This document shows positions 1 to 9,029 of a stretch of 64,000 nucleotides of DNA, piece by piece (the stretch's first letter is position 1; each line of letters opens with the position of its first letter). The stretch comes from Caldicellulosiruptor kronotskyensis 2002 (GTDB taxonomy: Bacteria > Bacillota > Thermoanaerobacteria > Caldicellulosiruptorales > Caldicellulosiruptoraceae), in the NCBI RefSeq assembly GCF_000166775.1, contig NC_014720.1, positions 1,544,501-1,608,500 on the forward strand, read 5' to 3'. Position numbers and translations under genes: made by a program. The notes under the pieces were generated by a model, which was not told the origin of the DNA, did not search any database, and saw nothing but the letters and a program-made list of their open reading frames with translations.

Positions 1-48
1 TTCATTTTGAATTATTTCTAAAATCTTCTGTTGTCTCTCAGATTTCAT
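1..48 (-). CDS. argR: Arginine repressor ArgR/AhrC, N-terminal fragment (cut by window edge)
   Basis: Only the first 16 codons are inside the window. They read MKSERQQKILEIIQNE, which matches the opening of the winged-helix DNA-binding domain of ArgR/AhrC arginine repressors. A GAGGTG Shine-Dalgarno sequence lies about 10 nt before the ATG. The gene follows nadK by 28 nt on the same strand, and nadK-argR is a common Firmicute order (often followed by recN). The family senses arginine and controls arginine metabolism; this role is inferred from the short N-terminus and context only. Confidence 0.75.
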   Translation of the reverse strand, partial: MKSERQQKILEIIQNE

Positions 49-76
49 AGCAAAATTTCACCTCTATCCTTCTATA

Positions 77-862
77 TTACTCTTTTATTTTTTCTCTAAG
101 AATTTCATAAAAGTTCCTTTGCTTAAGCCTTATAAGTTTTAAATTGTGTTGAGAAATCTTACATTCAACAAATTCTTCTGGCGCAAGCTCATCTACAAAT
201 CTGCCATCTACTACTACCTGAACATTTTCAGAAGATGAATTTTCCACTTTTATAGTTCTTGCGCTGCCAAGTACAAGACTTCTTGAACTCAAAGAATGAG
301 GACAAATAGGGGTGACTAAAATCACCCCCAGCTGTGGCTCAACTATAGGTCCACCTGCCGAAAGTGAATATGCAGTCGACCCAGTAGCTGTTGCAACTAT
401 AATACCGTCACTTCTATACTCCTGGGCAAACACACCGTCAATATAAAGACACAGGTCCACTATGTTAAAAGTATTTCTGACAATACAAACATCGTTCAAA
501 GCAAAGAAAACCTTCTCTTTTACCTTTGCTTCAACAATGTGTCTCTCTTCAATAAAATACTCTTTTTTTAACAGATTGAAAATTGCCTTTTCAATATCAT
601 CTCCTACCTCTTCAGTAAGATACCCCAGCCTTCCACAGTTAATGGCAAGAACTGGTGTTGCTTCTTTCGAGGCCTTTTCAACCACATTCAGAAGTGTGCC
701 ATCTCCTCCTATTGTGATAAGGAGGTCAAAATTTTTGGTTTTTTTGTTCTCTTCATTTACCAGTAGCCAATTAACGCCGTTCTGGTTAAAAATGGATACA
801 ATATTTTTTAAGATCTCACTGCTGCGTTCTTTTTGAAAATTTACAAAAATTCCAACTTCCAT
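77..862 (-). CDS. nadK: NAD kinase
   Basis: This enzyme phosphorylates NAD to NADP in the cytosol. The protein (about 261 aa) has the family signature GGDGTLL near residue 55 and the conserved GSTAYSLSAGGPIVEP segment near 165-180. The length is typical of short bacterial NAD kinases. The start is uncertain. An ATG at 874 sits only 1 nt after the AAAGGAG Shine-Dalgarno sequence, a TTG at 868 has ideal spacing (6 nt), and the ATG at 862 gives the family-like start MEVGIFVNF; the last is chosen here. It lies between the HIT gene and argR on the same strand, probably cotranscribed. Confidence 0.95.
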   Translation of the reverse strand: MEVGIFVNFQKERSSEILKNIVSIFNQNGVNWLLVNEENKKTKNFDLLITIGGDGTLLNVVEKASKEATPVLAINCGRLGYLTEEVGDDIEKAIFNLLKKEYFIEERHIVEAKVKEKVFFALNDVCIVRNTFNIVDLCLYIDGVFAQEYRSDGIIVATATGSTAYSLSAGGPIVEPQLGVILVTPICPHSLSSRSLVLGSARTIKVENSSSENVQVVVDGRFVDELAPEEFVECKISQHNLKLIRLKQRNFYEILREKIKE

Positions 863-907
863 TTGCAAAACCATACTCCTTTATTATTGCCCAAACAAAT
901 TGTTTAT

Positions 908-1252
908 TTAACCAGCTGGCCAGGAAAATTTTCTGCCGCCAAGTAAGTGAAAATGCAAATGGTCAATAGTCTGGCCACCATCAGCTCCACAGTTTACCAC
1001 AATTCTATATCCTTTTTCATCAATTTCAAACTTTTTTGCCAATTCTTTTGCTACAACAAATACATGACCTATAAGTTCTTTGTGGTGCTGCTGTACATCA
1101 TTTAAATTTTCTATATGTGTCTTAGGAACAATAAGGATGTGCACGGGTGCAGTGGGATTTATGTCTTTAAAAGCACAAATAAGCTCGTCTTCATACACAA
1201 TCTCAGATTGAATTTCTTTATTTAGGATTTTACAAAAGATACATTCACTCAT
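908..1252 (-). CDS. HIT family protein (HinT-like nucleotide hydrolase)
   Basis: A 114-aa histidine triad protein of the HinT/PKCI branch, which hydrolyses nucleoside phosphoramidates and aminoacyl-adenylates. The zinc-type N-terminus CIFCKI and the catalytic triad HLHFHLLGG near residue 98 are both visible. Its start overlaps the last codon of alaS by 4 nt, so the two are translationally coupled. Being beside an aminoacyl-tRNA synthetase fits the known action of HinT on aminoacyl-AMP, but a direct functional link here is only inferred. Confidence 0.93.
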   Translation of the reverse strand: MSECIFCKILNKEIQSEIVYEDELICAFKDINPTAPVHILIVPKTHIENLNDVQQHHKELIGHVFVVAKELAKKFEIDEKGYRIVVNCGADGGQTIDHLHFHLLGGRKFSWPAG

Positions 1253-3900
1253 TTTTGAGCACTCCCCTTTAATATATCTTTCAAAATATTCTCAGCTGTC
1301 TGTAATGCCATATCTATCTTCGATATATCATTTCCACCGCCTTGGGCAAAATCTGGTCTTCCACCGCCTTTTCCACCAAGTACTGAGCATATTTCTTTTA
1401 CCACTTTTCCACAATCAACTCCCTTTTTAACTGCCTCTTTTGAACATGACATGAGTACAGTGACCTTACTACTCTGCTCTAAGATATTGAGCACAATTGC
1501 TTTTGAATCTCTTTCTTTAATCTTGTCAGTAAGAAGTTTTACATAATCCATATCGTCAGTCTTTTTTCTGTTTACAATCAACTTGAACTCACCATAATCA
1601 ACCGCTTTACCAAAAAGGGATGAAAGTTCATTTTCAACAACCAAAAGTTTATATTTCTCTATCTCGACTTCAAGGTTCTTTATTTTGTTCTCAAGCTGTT
1701 CTATCTTCGATATTATCTCAGAATCAGTGCTGGCTTTCACTTTGCTTCTTAACTGTTTTAACGTCTGCTGAGTATTTAGAATAAACCCATAGACCTTGTT
1801 TCCAGTAATTGCCTCAATTCTTCTAACCCCTGCAGCTACACTCGACTCAGATATTATCTTAAACATTCCTATCTGACCCGTGTTATCCACATGTGTTCCA
1901 CCGCACAGTTCCATACTAAAATCGCCTATTTTTATAACCCTTACCACATTTGAATACTTCTCGTCAAACAAAGCAGTTGCACCCATCCTCAAAGCACTGT
2001 CCAAATCTGTTACAATCTTTTCAACAGGGATAGCCTGTTGAATAATGTTATTGATCATCTTTTCAATTTCAATTAGCTGCTCCTCGGACAGTGGCTCATA
2101 ATGAGCAAAGTCAAATCTGAGTCTGTCAGGGGTAACCTGTGAACCACTTTGTTGTGCGTGTTGTCCCAATATTTTCCTTAGTGCACTGTGCAAAAGATGT
2201 GTTGCTGTATGATTCTTCATCGTAGCAAGTCTTAGCTCTTCGTCTACTTTAGCAACCACACTTGACAAAACAGTTATCTCACCTTTTAAAACTTTTACCT
2301 TATGAAGAATTGTTCCCCTTGGTCCTTTCTTGACATCTAAAACCTCTGCTAAAACTCCTTCACCTTCTAAAATGCCCTTATCTGCAACTTGTCCACCACT
2401 TTCTGCATAAAAAGGAGTTTTGTCTAAGATAACAAAACACACATCTTCCTCTTTTGCATATGCTGTTTCTTCATTGTCCAGAAAAATCTTTAGTATCTTT
2501 GCCTCTTGTTTTAAAGTATCATAACCAACAAAAATTGTTTCAATATCCTCATCAATGACAATGTTTATATCCTTCCACCCAGCATTTTCAAGTTCTTTTT
2601 GAGCAGCTCTTGCCCTTTCCTTTTGCTGCTGCATAAGTTCATCAAATCTCTCTTGGTCAATAATAATCCCCTTTTCTGCAGCTATCTCTTTTGTGAGGTC
2701 AAGAGGAAATCCGTAAGTGTCGTACATCTTAAATGCAATTTCACCATTTAAAACTGTTTCCTTGTTCTTTTTAAGCTTCTCAATCTCACTCTCAAGTATC
2801 TCAAGCCCAACATCAATTGTCTGATTGAACCTGCTCTCCTCGTTATAGAGCACTTTCTTTATATACTCAGCTTTTTGAACAAGTTCCGGATACGGATTTT
2901 TGTAAGACTCTACAACCGTGTCTACAATGAGGTGCAGGAACGCTTCTTTTTTATCAAGCATCCTACCGTGTCGTGCAGCACGCCTTATAAGCCTTCTCAA
3001 AACATACCCTCTTCCTTCGTTTGAAGGCAAAATACCATCACCAATCATGAACACTGTGCCGCGAATATGGTCTGTGATGACACGAACCGATACATCTTTT
3101 TCTGCATCTTTTCCGTAGTCATAGCCTGTGACTTCACATACCTTGTCACGAATAGCCTTCACTATATCAATGTCAAAAAGAGAGTCAACCTCTTGCATAA
3201 TTGCTGCAATTCTCTCAAGCCCCATACCTGTGTCAATATTTGGATTTTTTAACCTGTGGTATACACCATTTTCATCCTTATCAAACTGAGTAAAAACAAG
3301 ATTCCAGAACTCAACAAATCTGTCACAATCACATCCGATACCGCAAGTGGGCCTGCCACAACCCTTTTCCTCGCCTCTATCAAAGTATATCTCAGAACAT
3401 GGTCCGCAAGGTCCTGTTCCTATTTCCCAGAAGTTATCCTCTTTACCCATTCTTTTGATTCTATCTGGCTCTAAGCCTACCTCTTTGTGCCAAATTTCAA
3501 AAGCCTCATCGTCTTCCTCATATATTGTAACCCATAACCTCTCTCTTGGAAGTTTTAAAACCTCTGTAACAAACTCCCACGCCCAGATAATAGCTTCTCT
3601 CTTGAAATAATCACCAAACGAAAAATTACCCAGCATTTCAAAGAAAGTAGCATGTCTTGCAGTTTTACCTACTCTATCGATATCTGGTGTTCTTATGCAT
3701 TTTTGGCATGTGGTAATCCTTCGGCGAGGAGGTTCTTCAATTCCCAAAAAATATGGTTTTAATGGTGCCATTCCAGCGTTTATCAGAAGAAGACTTTTGT
3801 CGTTTTTGGGAATAAGTGAAAAACTTGGTAGCCTCAAATGTCCTTTTGATTCAAAAAACTGGAGAAACTTTTCTCTTATCTCGTCTGTAGACATGTACAT
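1249..3900 (-). CDS. alaS: Alanyl-tRNA synthetase
   Basis: This enzyme charges tRNA-Ala. At 883 aa it is the normal full length. The class II catalytic domain fills the first ~440 residues (GMAPLKPYFLG, CQKCIRTPDIDRVGKTARH). The editing domain carries the zinc motifs HTATHLLHSAL (about 563) and CGGTHVDNTGQIG (about 665). A coiled segment and the Gly-rich C-Ala domain (GGKGGGRPDFAQGGG) follow. Two nearby ATG codons (MYM) make the exact start ambiguous by two residues. A promoter at 3969-3997 precedes it, and there is no room for a T-box leader. It is the first gene of the alaS-HIT-nadK-argR run. Confidence 0.98.
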   Translation of the reverse strand: MYMSTDEIREKFLQFFESKGHLRLPSFSLIPKNDKSLLLINAGMAPLKPYFLGIEEPPRRRITTCQKCIRTPDIDRVGKTARHATFFEMLGNFSFGDYFKREAIIWAWEFVTEVLKLPRERLWVTIYEEDDEAFEIWHKEVGLEPDRIKRMGKEDNFWEIGTGPCGPCSEIYFDRGEEKGCGRPTCGIGCDCDRFVEFWNLVFTQFDKDENGVYHRLKNPNIDTGMGLERIAAIMQEVDSLFDIDIVKAIRDKVCEVTGYDYGKDAEKDVSVRVITDHIRGTVFMIGDGILPSNEGRGYVLRRLIRRAARHGRMLDKKEAFLHLIVDTVVESYKNPYPELVQKAEYIKKVLYNEESRFNQTIDVGLEILESEIEKLKKNKETVLNGEIAFKMYDTYGFPLDLTKEIAAEKGIIIDQERFDELMQQQKERARAAQKELENAGWKDINIVIDEDIETIFVGYDTLKQEAKILKIFLDNEETAYAKEEDVCFVILDKTPFYAESGGQVADKGILEGEGVLAEVLDVKKGPRGTILHKVKVLKGEITVLSSVVAKVDEELRLATMKNHTATHLLHSALRKILGQHAQQSGSQVTPDRLRFDFAHYEPLSEEQLIEIEKMINNIIQQAIPVEKIVTDLDSALRMGATALFDEKYSNVVRVIKIGDFSMELCGGTHVDNTGQIGMFKIISESSVAAGVRRIEAITGNKVYGFILNTQQTLKQLRSKVKASTDSEIISKIEQLENKIKNLEVEIEKYKLLVVENELSSLFGKAVDYGEFKLIVNRKKTDDMDYVKLLTDKIKERDSKAIVLNILEQSSKVTVLMSCSKEAVKKGVDCGKVVKEICSVLGGKGGGRPDFAQGGGNDISKIDMALQTAENILKDILKGSAQK

Positions 3901-3968
3901 CTTTCAATCAGCCTTTCCTTTTGATATTTTTTAGAAGGTAGTTTTTATAATTTTTCAATACAATCAAA

Positions 3969-3997
3969 ATTTTATTAAAGCCAAATTACAAAGTCAA
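3969..3997 (-). promoter_or_regulatory. Sigma-A type promoter for alaS
   Basis: Reading the minus strand, TTGACT (3992-3997) and TAAAAT (3969-3974) are separated by exactly 17 nt, placing transcription start about 60 nt before the alaS start. The boxes sit just after the stop codon of the upstream permease gene. Identification is by consensus match only. Confidence 0.65.
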
Positions 3998-4003
3998 CAA
4001 TAT

Positions 4004-5059
4004 TCACTCAATCTTCTCAGATTTTATCCTTTTCATGATATTAATAAATATAATTTTTATTACTGCAGCAATAGGAATGGCAAAGAACATTGCAACAAAC
4101 CCAAATATTTTGTTTGCTAAGATTATAACTATAATTATGGTAAGAGGATGAAGCCCGACTTTTGAACCAATAACTCGTGGGGATATGATAAAACTGTCAA
4201 CTTGCTGAAGTAGGACTAAAAAAATCACAACCAATATAGCCTTTATGTAGGAGTCAGAAAGTGCTATTATCACTGCTGGAATACTGCTAAATATTGGTCC
4301 AAAATAGGGAATCAAATTGCCAATACCAGTTATTACACCCAAAAGAGCTGCATATCTTACAGAAAGCAGAGAAAATCCTACAAAGCTGAGCAGTCCAACT
4401 ATAAAGGCATCAAGAAGCTGCCCTCGAATATACTGATGAAGAACCCTATTTATATCAACAAAGATATAAAGTCCTTCTTTTCTGTATTTCTCGGGTAATA
4501 ACCATTTTATCCACATGACTAACCTTTTCCAATCCCTCAGGATATAAAAAGATATAATAGGAATAAGAAGATAATACAAAATGTTAGAGGAAATACTCTT
4601 TACAATGTTTAAAAATATTGATAATGTTTGTTTGGAAATTCCTTCGATATTGATTGAATTAGCGTTTAGTATTTCTTTAATATCAATGTTTAGTTTATTC
4701 AAAAGTTTAGAATCAATCTCAAAAAACCATTTTTGAATTAGTATTATATAATCAGGAATGTTTTGGATAAGCTGCTTAGTTTCGCTAACAAATAAAGGAA
4801 TAAAATATACAAATACCATAATGGTGATACCAAAGATTATTGCAAACGAAATCAGGATTGAGATATCTCTTGACCGAATCTTTGTTTCTAAAAAATCTAC
4901 GCAAGGTTTTAAGAGATATGACAAAAATAGTGCAATCAAAAATGGAATCAGAATCGGCCAAAATGCCTTCATATTCGCAAAAAAATAAATAACGATTGCA
5001 ATTAGAGCTATGAACAATATATCTGTAAAATATCTTTTGACCAATTTTATTATATGCAC
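4004..5059 (-). CDS. AI-2E family transporter (PerM/YtvI-like permease)
   Basis: A 351-aa polytopic membrane protein. Several hydrophobic helices surround a central hydrophilic region, and the C-terminal half carries the family signature (VGLLSFVGFSLLSVRYAALLGVITGIGNLIPYFGPI near 220-255, then VDSFIISPRVIGSKVGLHPL near 290). Family members export autoinducer-2 or act as ion antiporters; the substrate here cannot be told. The start is GTG with a GAGGTG Shine-Dalgarno sequence 7 nt before it. It lies directly downstream of an intrinsic terminator (5103-5131), so it probably has its own promoter. Confidence 0.88.
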   Translation of the reverse strand: MHIIKLVKRYFTDILFIALIAIVIYFFANMKAFWPILIPFLIALFLSYLLKPCVDFLETKIRSRDISILISFAIIFGITIMVFVYFIPLFVSETKQLIQNIPDYIILIQKWFFEIDSKLLNKLNIDIKEILNANSINIEGISKQTLSIFLNIVKSISSNILYYLLIPIISFYILRDWKRLVMWIKWLLPEKYRKEGLYIFVDINRVLHQYIRGQLLDAFIVGLLSFVGFSLLSVRYAALLGVITGIGNLIPYFGPIFSSIPAVIIALSDSYIKAILVVIFLVLLQQVDSFIISPRVIGSKVGLHPLTIIIVIILANKIFGFVAMFFAIPIAAVIKIIFINIMKRIKSEKIE

Positions 5060-5102
5060 TTTTTAACACCTCAAATAGAATTATTCTTATCCCTTAAAAT
5101 AT

Positions 5103-5131
5103 TAAAAAAGTAGGGAAGAAAACCTTCCCTA
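5103..5131 (-). terminator. Intrinsic terminator after the PRC-barrel / small protein pair
   Basis: On the minus strand an 8-bp perfect stem (TAGGGAAG / CTTCCCTA, 5111-5131) with a 5-nt loop is followed by C and six T. The stop codon of the small gene lies inside the stem. It separates this pair from the downstream permease. Confidence 0.85.
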
Positions 5132-5290
5132 TCGCAAAAGCTTATTTAGCATAGCCATCAGCTTTTTAGTAATCATTCTTTTTAAAAGTTTATTTTTCAT
5201 TCTCCTTGGAGATGCCTGGGACAGCATGGCAGATATAATCCCGCCTACTATGCTTCCTATCAATACATGTTTTGCAGAAATTCTTTTCAA
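5129..5290 (-). CDS. Small basic hypothetical protein (53 aa, TTG start)
   Basis: A short reading frame of 53 codons starting at TTG (5288-5290), preceded by a GAGGTG Shine-Dalgarno sequence 7 nt upstream. The predicted product begins with a hydrophobic glycine-rich stretch (VLIGSIVGGIISAMLSQ) that could be a membrane or membrane-surface helix. The second half is very basic (RRMKNKLLKRMITKKLMAM). It ends within the terminator stem at 5111-5131 and starts 11 nt after the PRC-barrel gene stops, so the two form a unit. I do not recognise a family; YtxH-like membrane proteins are a loose comparison. Confidence 0.6.
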   Translation of the reverse strand: MKRISAKHVLIGSIVGGIISAMLSQASPRRMKNKLLKRMITKKLMAMLNKLLR

Positions 5291-5301
5291 GATTTCACAC
5301 C

Positions 5302-5748
5302 TCAGCTTAATATTTTATTTTCTCTTAATATTATTTCCTCAGGGCTCAATATTATTTTTTTATTTTTTATATAACTCCAAATACTCTCTGAAACCTGATA
5401 TTCTACAATTTTAAAGTTCTCTGCATTAAATATAATGTCAATTACAATCCCTATCAAAAACCCATTTTCGTCTATTACTTCTTTCAAAAAAATTTCTTGT
5501 GCTCTTAAAAATGGAAAGCTGTCAATGGAAGTATGAATGCTGCGGACAATCATAAGTTGATTGTTTATAGACTCAATGTCCTCTGTCGGCACATATGCGC
5601 ACGATGGTATTTTAAATGAGTTTTTGACTCGTACTTTAAACCCAATCACCTTGTCATCTCTGAGTAACATGTCTTCTACTTTTCCTGTTATCTTGTTATC
5701 CAAATTAAGGACGGGTTTGTTTTTCAAGATAGAAAATGAAATCCTCAT
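5302..5748 (-). CDS. PRC-barrel domain protein
   Basis: A 148-aa soluble protein with two tandem PRC-barrel-like repeats: residues 1-70 (PVLNLDNKITGKVEDMLLRDDKVIGF) and about 80-140 (EVIDENGFLIGIVIDIIFN). Such barrels are found in RimM, in photosynthetic reaction-centre H subunits and in stand-alone Firmicute proteins of unknown role (YlmC/YrrD type). It shares a short transcription unit with the 53-aa protein that follows. Start ATG has AAGAG upstream. Function unknown. Confidence 0.8.
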   Translation of the reverse strand: MRISFSILKNKPVLNLDNKITGKVEDMLLRDDKVIGFKVRVKNSFKIPSCAYVPTEDIESINNQLMIVRSIHTSIDSFPFLRAQEIFLKEVIDENGFLIGIVIDIIFNAENFKIVEYQVSESIWSYIKNKKIILSPEEIILRENKILS

Positions 5749-5769
5749 AGGCTCTTAAAAGATCAAATT

Positions 5770-7761
5770 TTATTGTTCTAACTTTATATTCTTCACAAAA
5801 TCAGCGAGTGTTATCACAAAGTCTTCATTATGCTCAGTATCTATGTTTTCTTCTTCGTGCAAATCTTTTAAAGACAACGCAATCCTTCGCTTTTCTTCAT
5901 CAATCTCTATAACCTTTGCTCTCAAGCTATCTCCAACTTTATACAGGTTATGTGGTCTTTGGTTGTATCCAAGTGGAATATTTGAAATGTGAACAAAACC
6001 ATCAACATCATGTTCTGTAATCCACACAACAAGTCCAAAAGGTAACACCTTTGTCACTTCACAGTCAACAAGCATTCCCAAATACAAGTTTTTAATCTTT
6101 TTTATCCACTCATCATCTTGAGTCTTTTTTATGCTAAGATAAATCTGTTTTTTATTCTTGTCTATATCAAGAATCTTCACCTTGACTTTTTCGCCAAGTT
6201 CAAATAATTTTTTAAATTCTGCACCTTTTTTCAAATATCCAACTTCACTTACAGGTACAAAACCTCGTAGTTTCTCAAAATTTACCACAATGCCTTTTTC
6301 TCTTATCTCAACTACAGTGCCCTCGTATTCTCTGGAAAAATCTAAAGAATTAATCTGTTTAATAAATCTCTCCTCTTCTCTTTGTTTTAACAAAGATTTT
6401 CGACTTCCAAAAGCGATCTTTTTTTCTTTGCTGACATCTGTGATTTCTATTTCAAATATCTTTCCTATATCAGAAATTTGAACATCTTCACCCCACTGAG
6501 AAATTGGCACATAAACATTTGTACCTCTAAAATCACAAACAATGCTTTTTTCTTTAATTGACTTAACAACTACTCTTACAGTTTCTTTATTTTCATATTT
6601 TGAAAGCAGCTCTTCAAACCCGTGGAGTACATCTGCCCGATACTTTGATAAAACCACATTTCCTTCTTCATCTGACTCTTTTATCACTACTGCTTCGATT
6701 ACCTCACCTATCTTAAATAGATCCTTCAAATTTACATTTCCATTCTTGATAACCTCGTCTTTGTAAATTATACCCTCTGCCTTGTAACCAATATCAACAA
6801 GTAGATAATCTTCCTCAACTTTTATTATCCTGCCTTTTACAACTTCACCTCTTTGCACTGTCAAAAAGCTTCTATCAATAAGTCTCTCAAAATCTTTCAG
6901 ATTCATCTCATTAAACTTTTCTTCCAGATGTTTTACCACCTCTTCAATCTGTTCAGGAGAAGTGGAAGCACCTGCTGTCACCCCAATGCTTTTTATATAG
7001 CTATCTAATTTTATTGAATCTAAATCTTCAACTTTTTCAATAAAAAATGTGGGTTTTATCTCCTTCAGAAGCTGATACAATTTGTTGGTATTAGAACTTT
7101 TCTTATCACCGACCACCAACATTATGTCCACATGCTTTGCAAGCTCTTGTGCTTCCTTTTGCCTGTTTATTGTTGCTTTGCATATGGTATCGAACACTTT
7201 ATAATTTGTATGAGACTCTAAAAATTCTCTTATTTCACTCCATTTTTTGCCGTCAAACGTGGTCTGACAGACAACTGCAGCTTTGCCTTCAATTTGATTA
7301 ATCGCTTCTTTTACTTTTTCAATACCATCTACCACAAAACATTTTCTATTATTTCCAACATGCCCAACAATTCCTTTTACTTCAGGATGGCTCATATCAC
7401 CAACAACAATTATGTCATACCCGTTTTCTGAGTGTTCCTTCACTATTTCGTGAATCTTTTTGACATATGGGCATGTAAAATCATAAACTTTCTCTGCTCT
7501 TTTCTCAATCTCGGCATACTCCTCCATTGAAACACCGTGAGAACGAATAAAAATTATATCTTCTTTCCCAATTTGCTCAATATCCTCTACAACTTTTACA
7601 CCTAAATCTTTCAATTTATCTATAACATAGCTATTATGTATTAACATACCATACACCTTTATAGATTTTCCCTTATTTGCTTTTGCCCACGCCAAAACGC
7701 CTTCTACTGCCCTTTGAACACCAAAACAAAATCCAGCACTTTGCGCAACCTTAATAATCAT
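5770..7761 (-). CDS. ispH: IspH-S1 fusion: HMB-PP reductase joined to four S1 RNA-binding domains
   Basis: Residues 1-280 are 4-hydroxy-3-methylbut-2-enyl diphosphate reductase, the last enzyme of the MEP isoprenoid pathway. The Fe-S cysteines are visible in AGFCFGVQRAV (C12), DFTCPYVKK and DTICKAT, plus the SHGVS and SHPEVKG motifs. Residues ~300-645 hold four S1 repeats beginning near VQRGEVVKGRII, ENKETVRVVV, FSREYEGTVV and LGMLVDCEV. The 663-aa length fits this known clostridial fusion rather than a frameshift. The S1 part may serve as ribosomal protein S1-like RNA binding. It follows plsC and cmk, as in many Clostridia. Confidence 0.95.
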   Translation of the reverse strand: MIIKVAQSAGFCFGVQRAVEGVLAWAKANKGKSIKVYGMLIHNSYVIDKLKDLGVKVVEDIEQIGKEDIIFIRSHGVSMEEYAEIEKRAEKVYDFTCPYVKKIHEIVKEHSENGYDIIVVGDMSHPEVKGIVGHVGNNRKCFVVDGIEKVKEAINQIEGKAAVVCQTTFDGKKWSEIREFLESHTNYKVFDTICKATINRQKEAQELAKHVDIMLVVGDKKSSNTNKLYQLLKEIKPTFFIEKVEDLDSIKLDSYIKSIGVTAGASTSPEQIEEVVKHLEEKFNEMNLKDFERLIDRSFLTVQRGEVVKGRIIKVEEDYLLVDIGYKAEGIIYKDEVIKNGNVNLKDLFKIGEVIEAVVIKESDEEGNVVLSKYRADVLHGFEELLSKYENKETVRVVVKSIKEKSIVCDFRGTNVYVPISQWGEDVQISDIGKIFEIEITDVSKEKKIAFGSRKSLLKQREEERFIKQINSLDFSREYEGTVVEIREKGIVVNFEKLRGFVPVSEVGYLKKGAEFKKLFELGEKVKVKILDIDKNKKQIYLSIKKTQDDEWIKKIKNLYLGMLVDCEVTKVLPFGLVVWITEHDVDGFVHISNIPLGYNQRPHNLYKVGDSLRAKVIEIDEEKRRIALSLKDLHEEENIDTEHNEDFVITLADFVKNIKLEQ

Positions 7762-7783
7762 TTTTTTTACTTCCCCTCTTCTG

Positions 7784-8359
7784 TTATTTCAGGATAAGTT
7801 CTTTAATTTCATTCATAATTTTATCCACAATCTCTTGATTATCCATAGTACTATTTCTAAATTCCATCGGCTTTCCGATTCTCACTCTTACCCTACAAAA
7901 AGGAACTATCTTACCAGAAATGCCAACTGGTAAAACTTTTGCGCCTGTTGCTTTAATTACAGTTGCAACTCCTTTTTCACCTTTTAAAATAATTTCTTTT
8001 GTCCTATTTCTCTTTCCCTCCGGGAAAATACCCAAAATATTGCCAGACCTTATAACCTCTATAGCTTTTTTTATTGCTCCAATATCGCTTTTGCCACGCT
8101 TGACAGGGAAAGCTCCAAAAGCTTTGATGATTGGTGCAAGCCACCATATTTTAAAAAGTTCACTTTTGGCCATAAAATATACTCGCCTGTCGAATATAAG
8201 TATAATCAAAACTGGATCAAGATAACTTCTGTGATTTGCGCAGATAATAAAAGGACCTTCTGGTATATTTTCTTTCCCTTCAACTCTTATGAAAAAGATA
8301 CACTTTAAAATGATAAAAGCAACCTTCCGAATAAGGTTGAGAAAAAAATTATACTTCAT
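7784..8359 (-). CDS. plsC: 1-acyl-sn-glycerol-3-phosphate acyltransferase
   Basis: A 191-aa PlsC-family enzyme that acylates lysophosphatidic acid at the membrane during phospholipid synthesis. Motif I NHRSYLDP (HX4D, residues ~42-49), motif III FPEGKRNRT near 115 and an N-terminal hydrophobic helix (VAFIILKCIFFI) are visible. Its start overlaps the end of cmk by 11 nt, and the cmk-plsC-ispH order is conserved in Clostridia. An AGGTGG Shine-Dalgarno sequence precedes the ATG. Confidence 0.93.
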   Translation of the reverse strand: MKYNFFLNLIRKVAFIILKCIFFIRVEGKENIPEGPFIICANHRSYLDPVLIILIFDRRVYFMAKSELFKIWWLAPIIKAFGAFPVKRGKSDIGAIKKAIEVIRSGNILGIFPEGKRNRTKEIILKGEKGVATVIKATGAKVLPVGISGKIVPFCRVRVRIGKPMEFRNSTMDNQEIVDKIMNEIKELILK

Positions 8360-9029
8360 TTTTGACCACCTTGTAAAAAAGCTCTAAAACCTTTTGCAAG
8401 ACCTCTTCAATTGAAAGAGAAGTCGAATCTATGACAATGGCATCCTCAGCTACTCTCAAAGGGGCAAACTCTCTTGTCATATCATTCTGGTCTCTTTTCT
8501 TTATTTCATCTAAAAGTTGATAGTAATCTACATCATAGCCTTTTTGTTTCAGTTCCAAAAACCTTCTCTTTGCTCTTTCCTCTGCCGTGGCTGTTAAAAA
8601 GATTTTTAGCTCAGCATTTGGTAGAACATGAGTTCCTATATCTCTTCCGTCCATTATAACCCCTTTTTGTCTTGCTAATTCTTGTTGCATCTTTACAAGT
8701 CTTTCTCGTACTTCTCTTATTTTTGACACGTCAGATGCATACATTGAAACCTCGGGCTGGCGAATTTTTTCTGTGACATCTTCACCATCTAAAAAGACAA
8801 GCTGCCTGCCATCCACAAGTTTTATTTGTATATCAGTTGAGTTTAAAATCTCAACAATTTTTTTTCTGTCATGCGGTGAGATATTGTTCTTTAATACTTT
8901 GAGCCCCACAGCTCTGTACATTGCCCCTGTATCAATATGAATATATCCAAGCTGGCTTGCTAAAAGCTTTGAAATTGTACTTTTTCCTGCTCCTGCAGGA
9001 CCATCAATTGCAATGTTAATCTTCTTCAT
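8349..9029 (-). CDS. cmk: Cytidylate kinase
   Basis: Cytosolic (d)CMP kinase, 226 aa. The P-loop DGPAGAGKSTISK is at residues 9-21, IDTGAMYRAVGL near 32-43, and the nucleotide-binding MDGRDIGTHVLPNAELK near 130. These are hallmark Cmk sequences and the length is typical. It overlaps the end of aroH by 4 nt and the start of plsC, so the run is tightly coupled. Confidence 0.96.
   Translation of the reverse strand: MKKINIAIDGPAGAGKSTISKLLASQLGYIHIDTGAMYRAVGLKVLKNNISPHDRKKIVEILNSTDIQIKLVDGRQLVFLDGEDVTEKIRQPEVSMYASDVSKIREVRERLVKMQQELARQKGVIMDGRDIGTHVLPNAELKIFLTATAEERAKRRFLELKQKGYDVDYYQLLDEIKKRDQNDMTREFAPLRVAEDAIVIDSTSLSIEEVLQKVLELFYKVVKNEV

Noticed and set aside
3901-4003. T-box leader before alaS
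   Set aside because: Only about 100 nt are available and no T-box sequence or terminator was seen.
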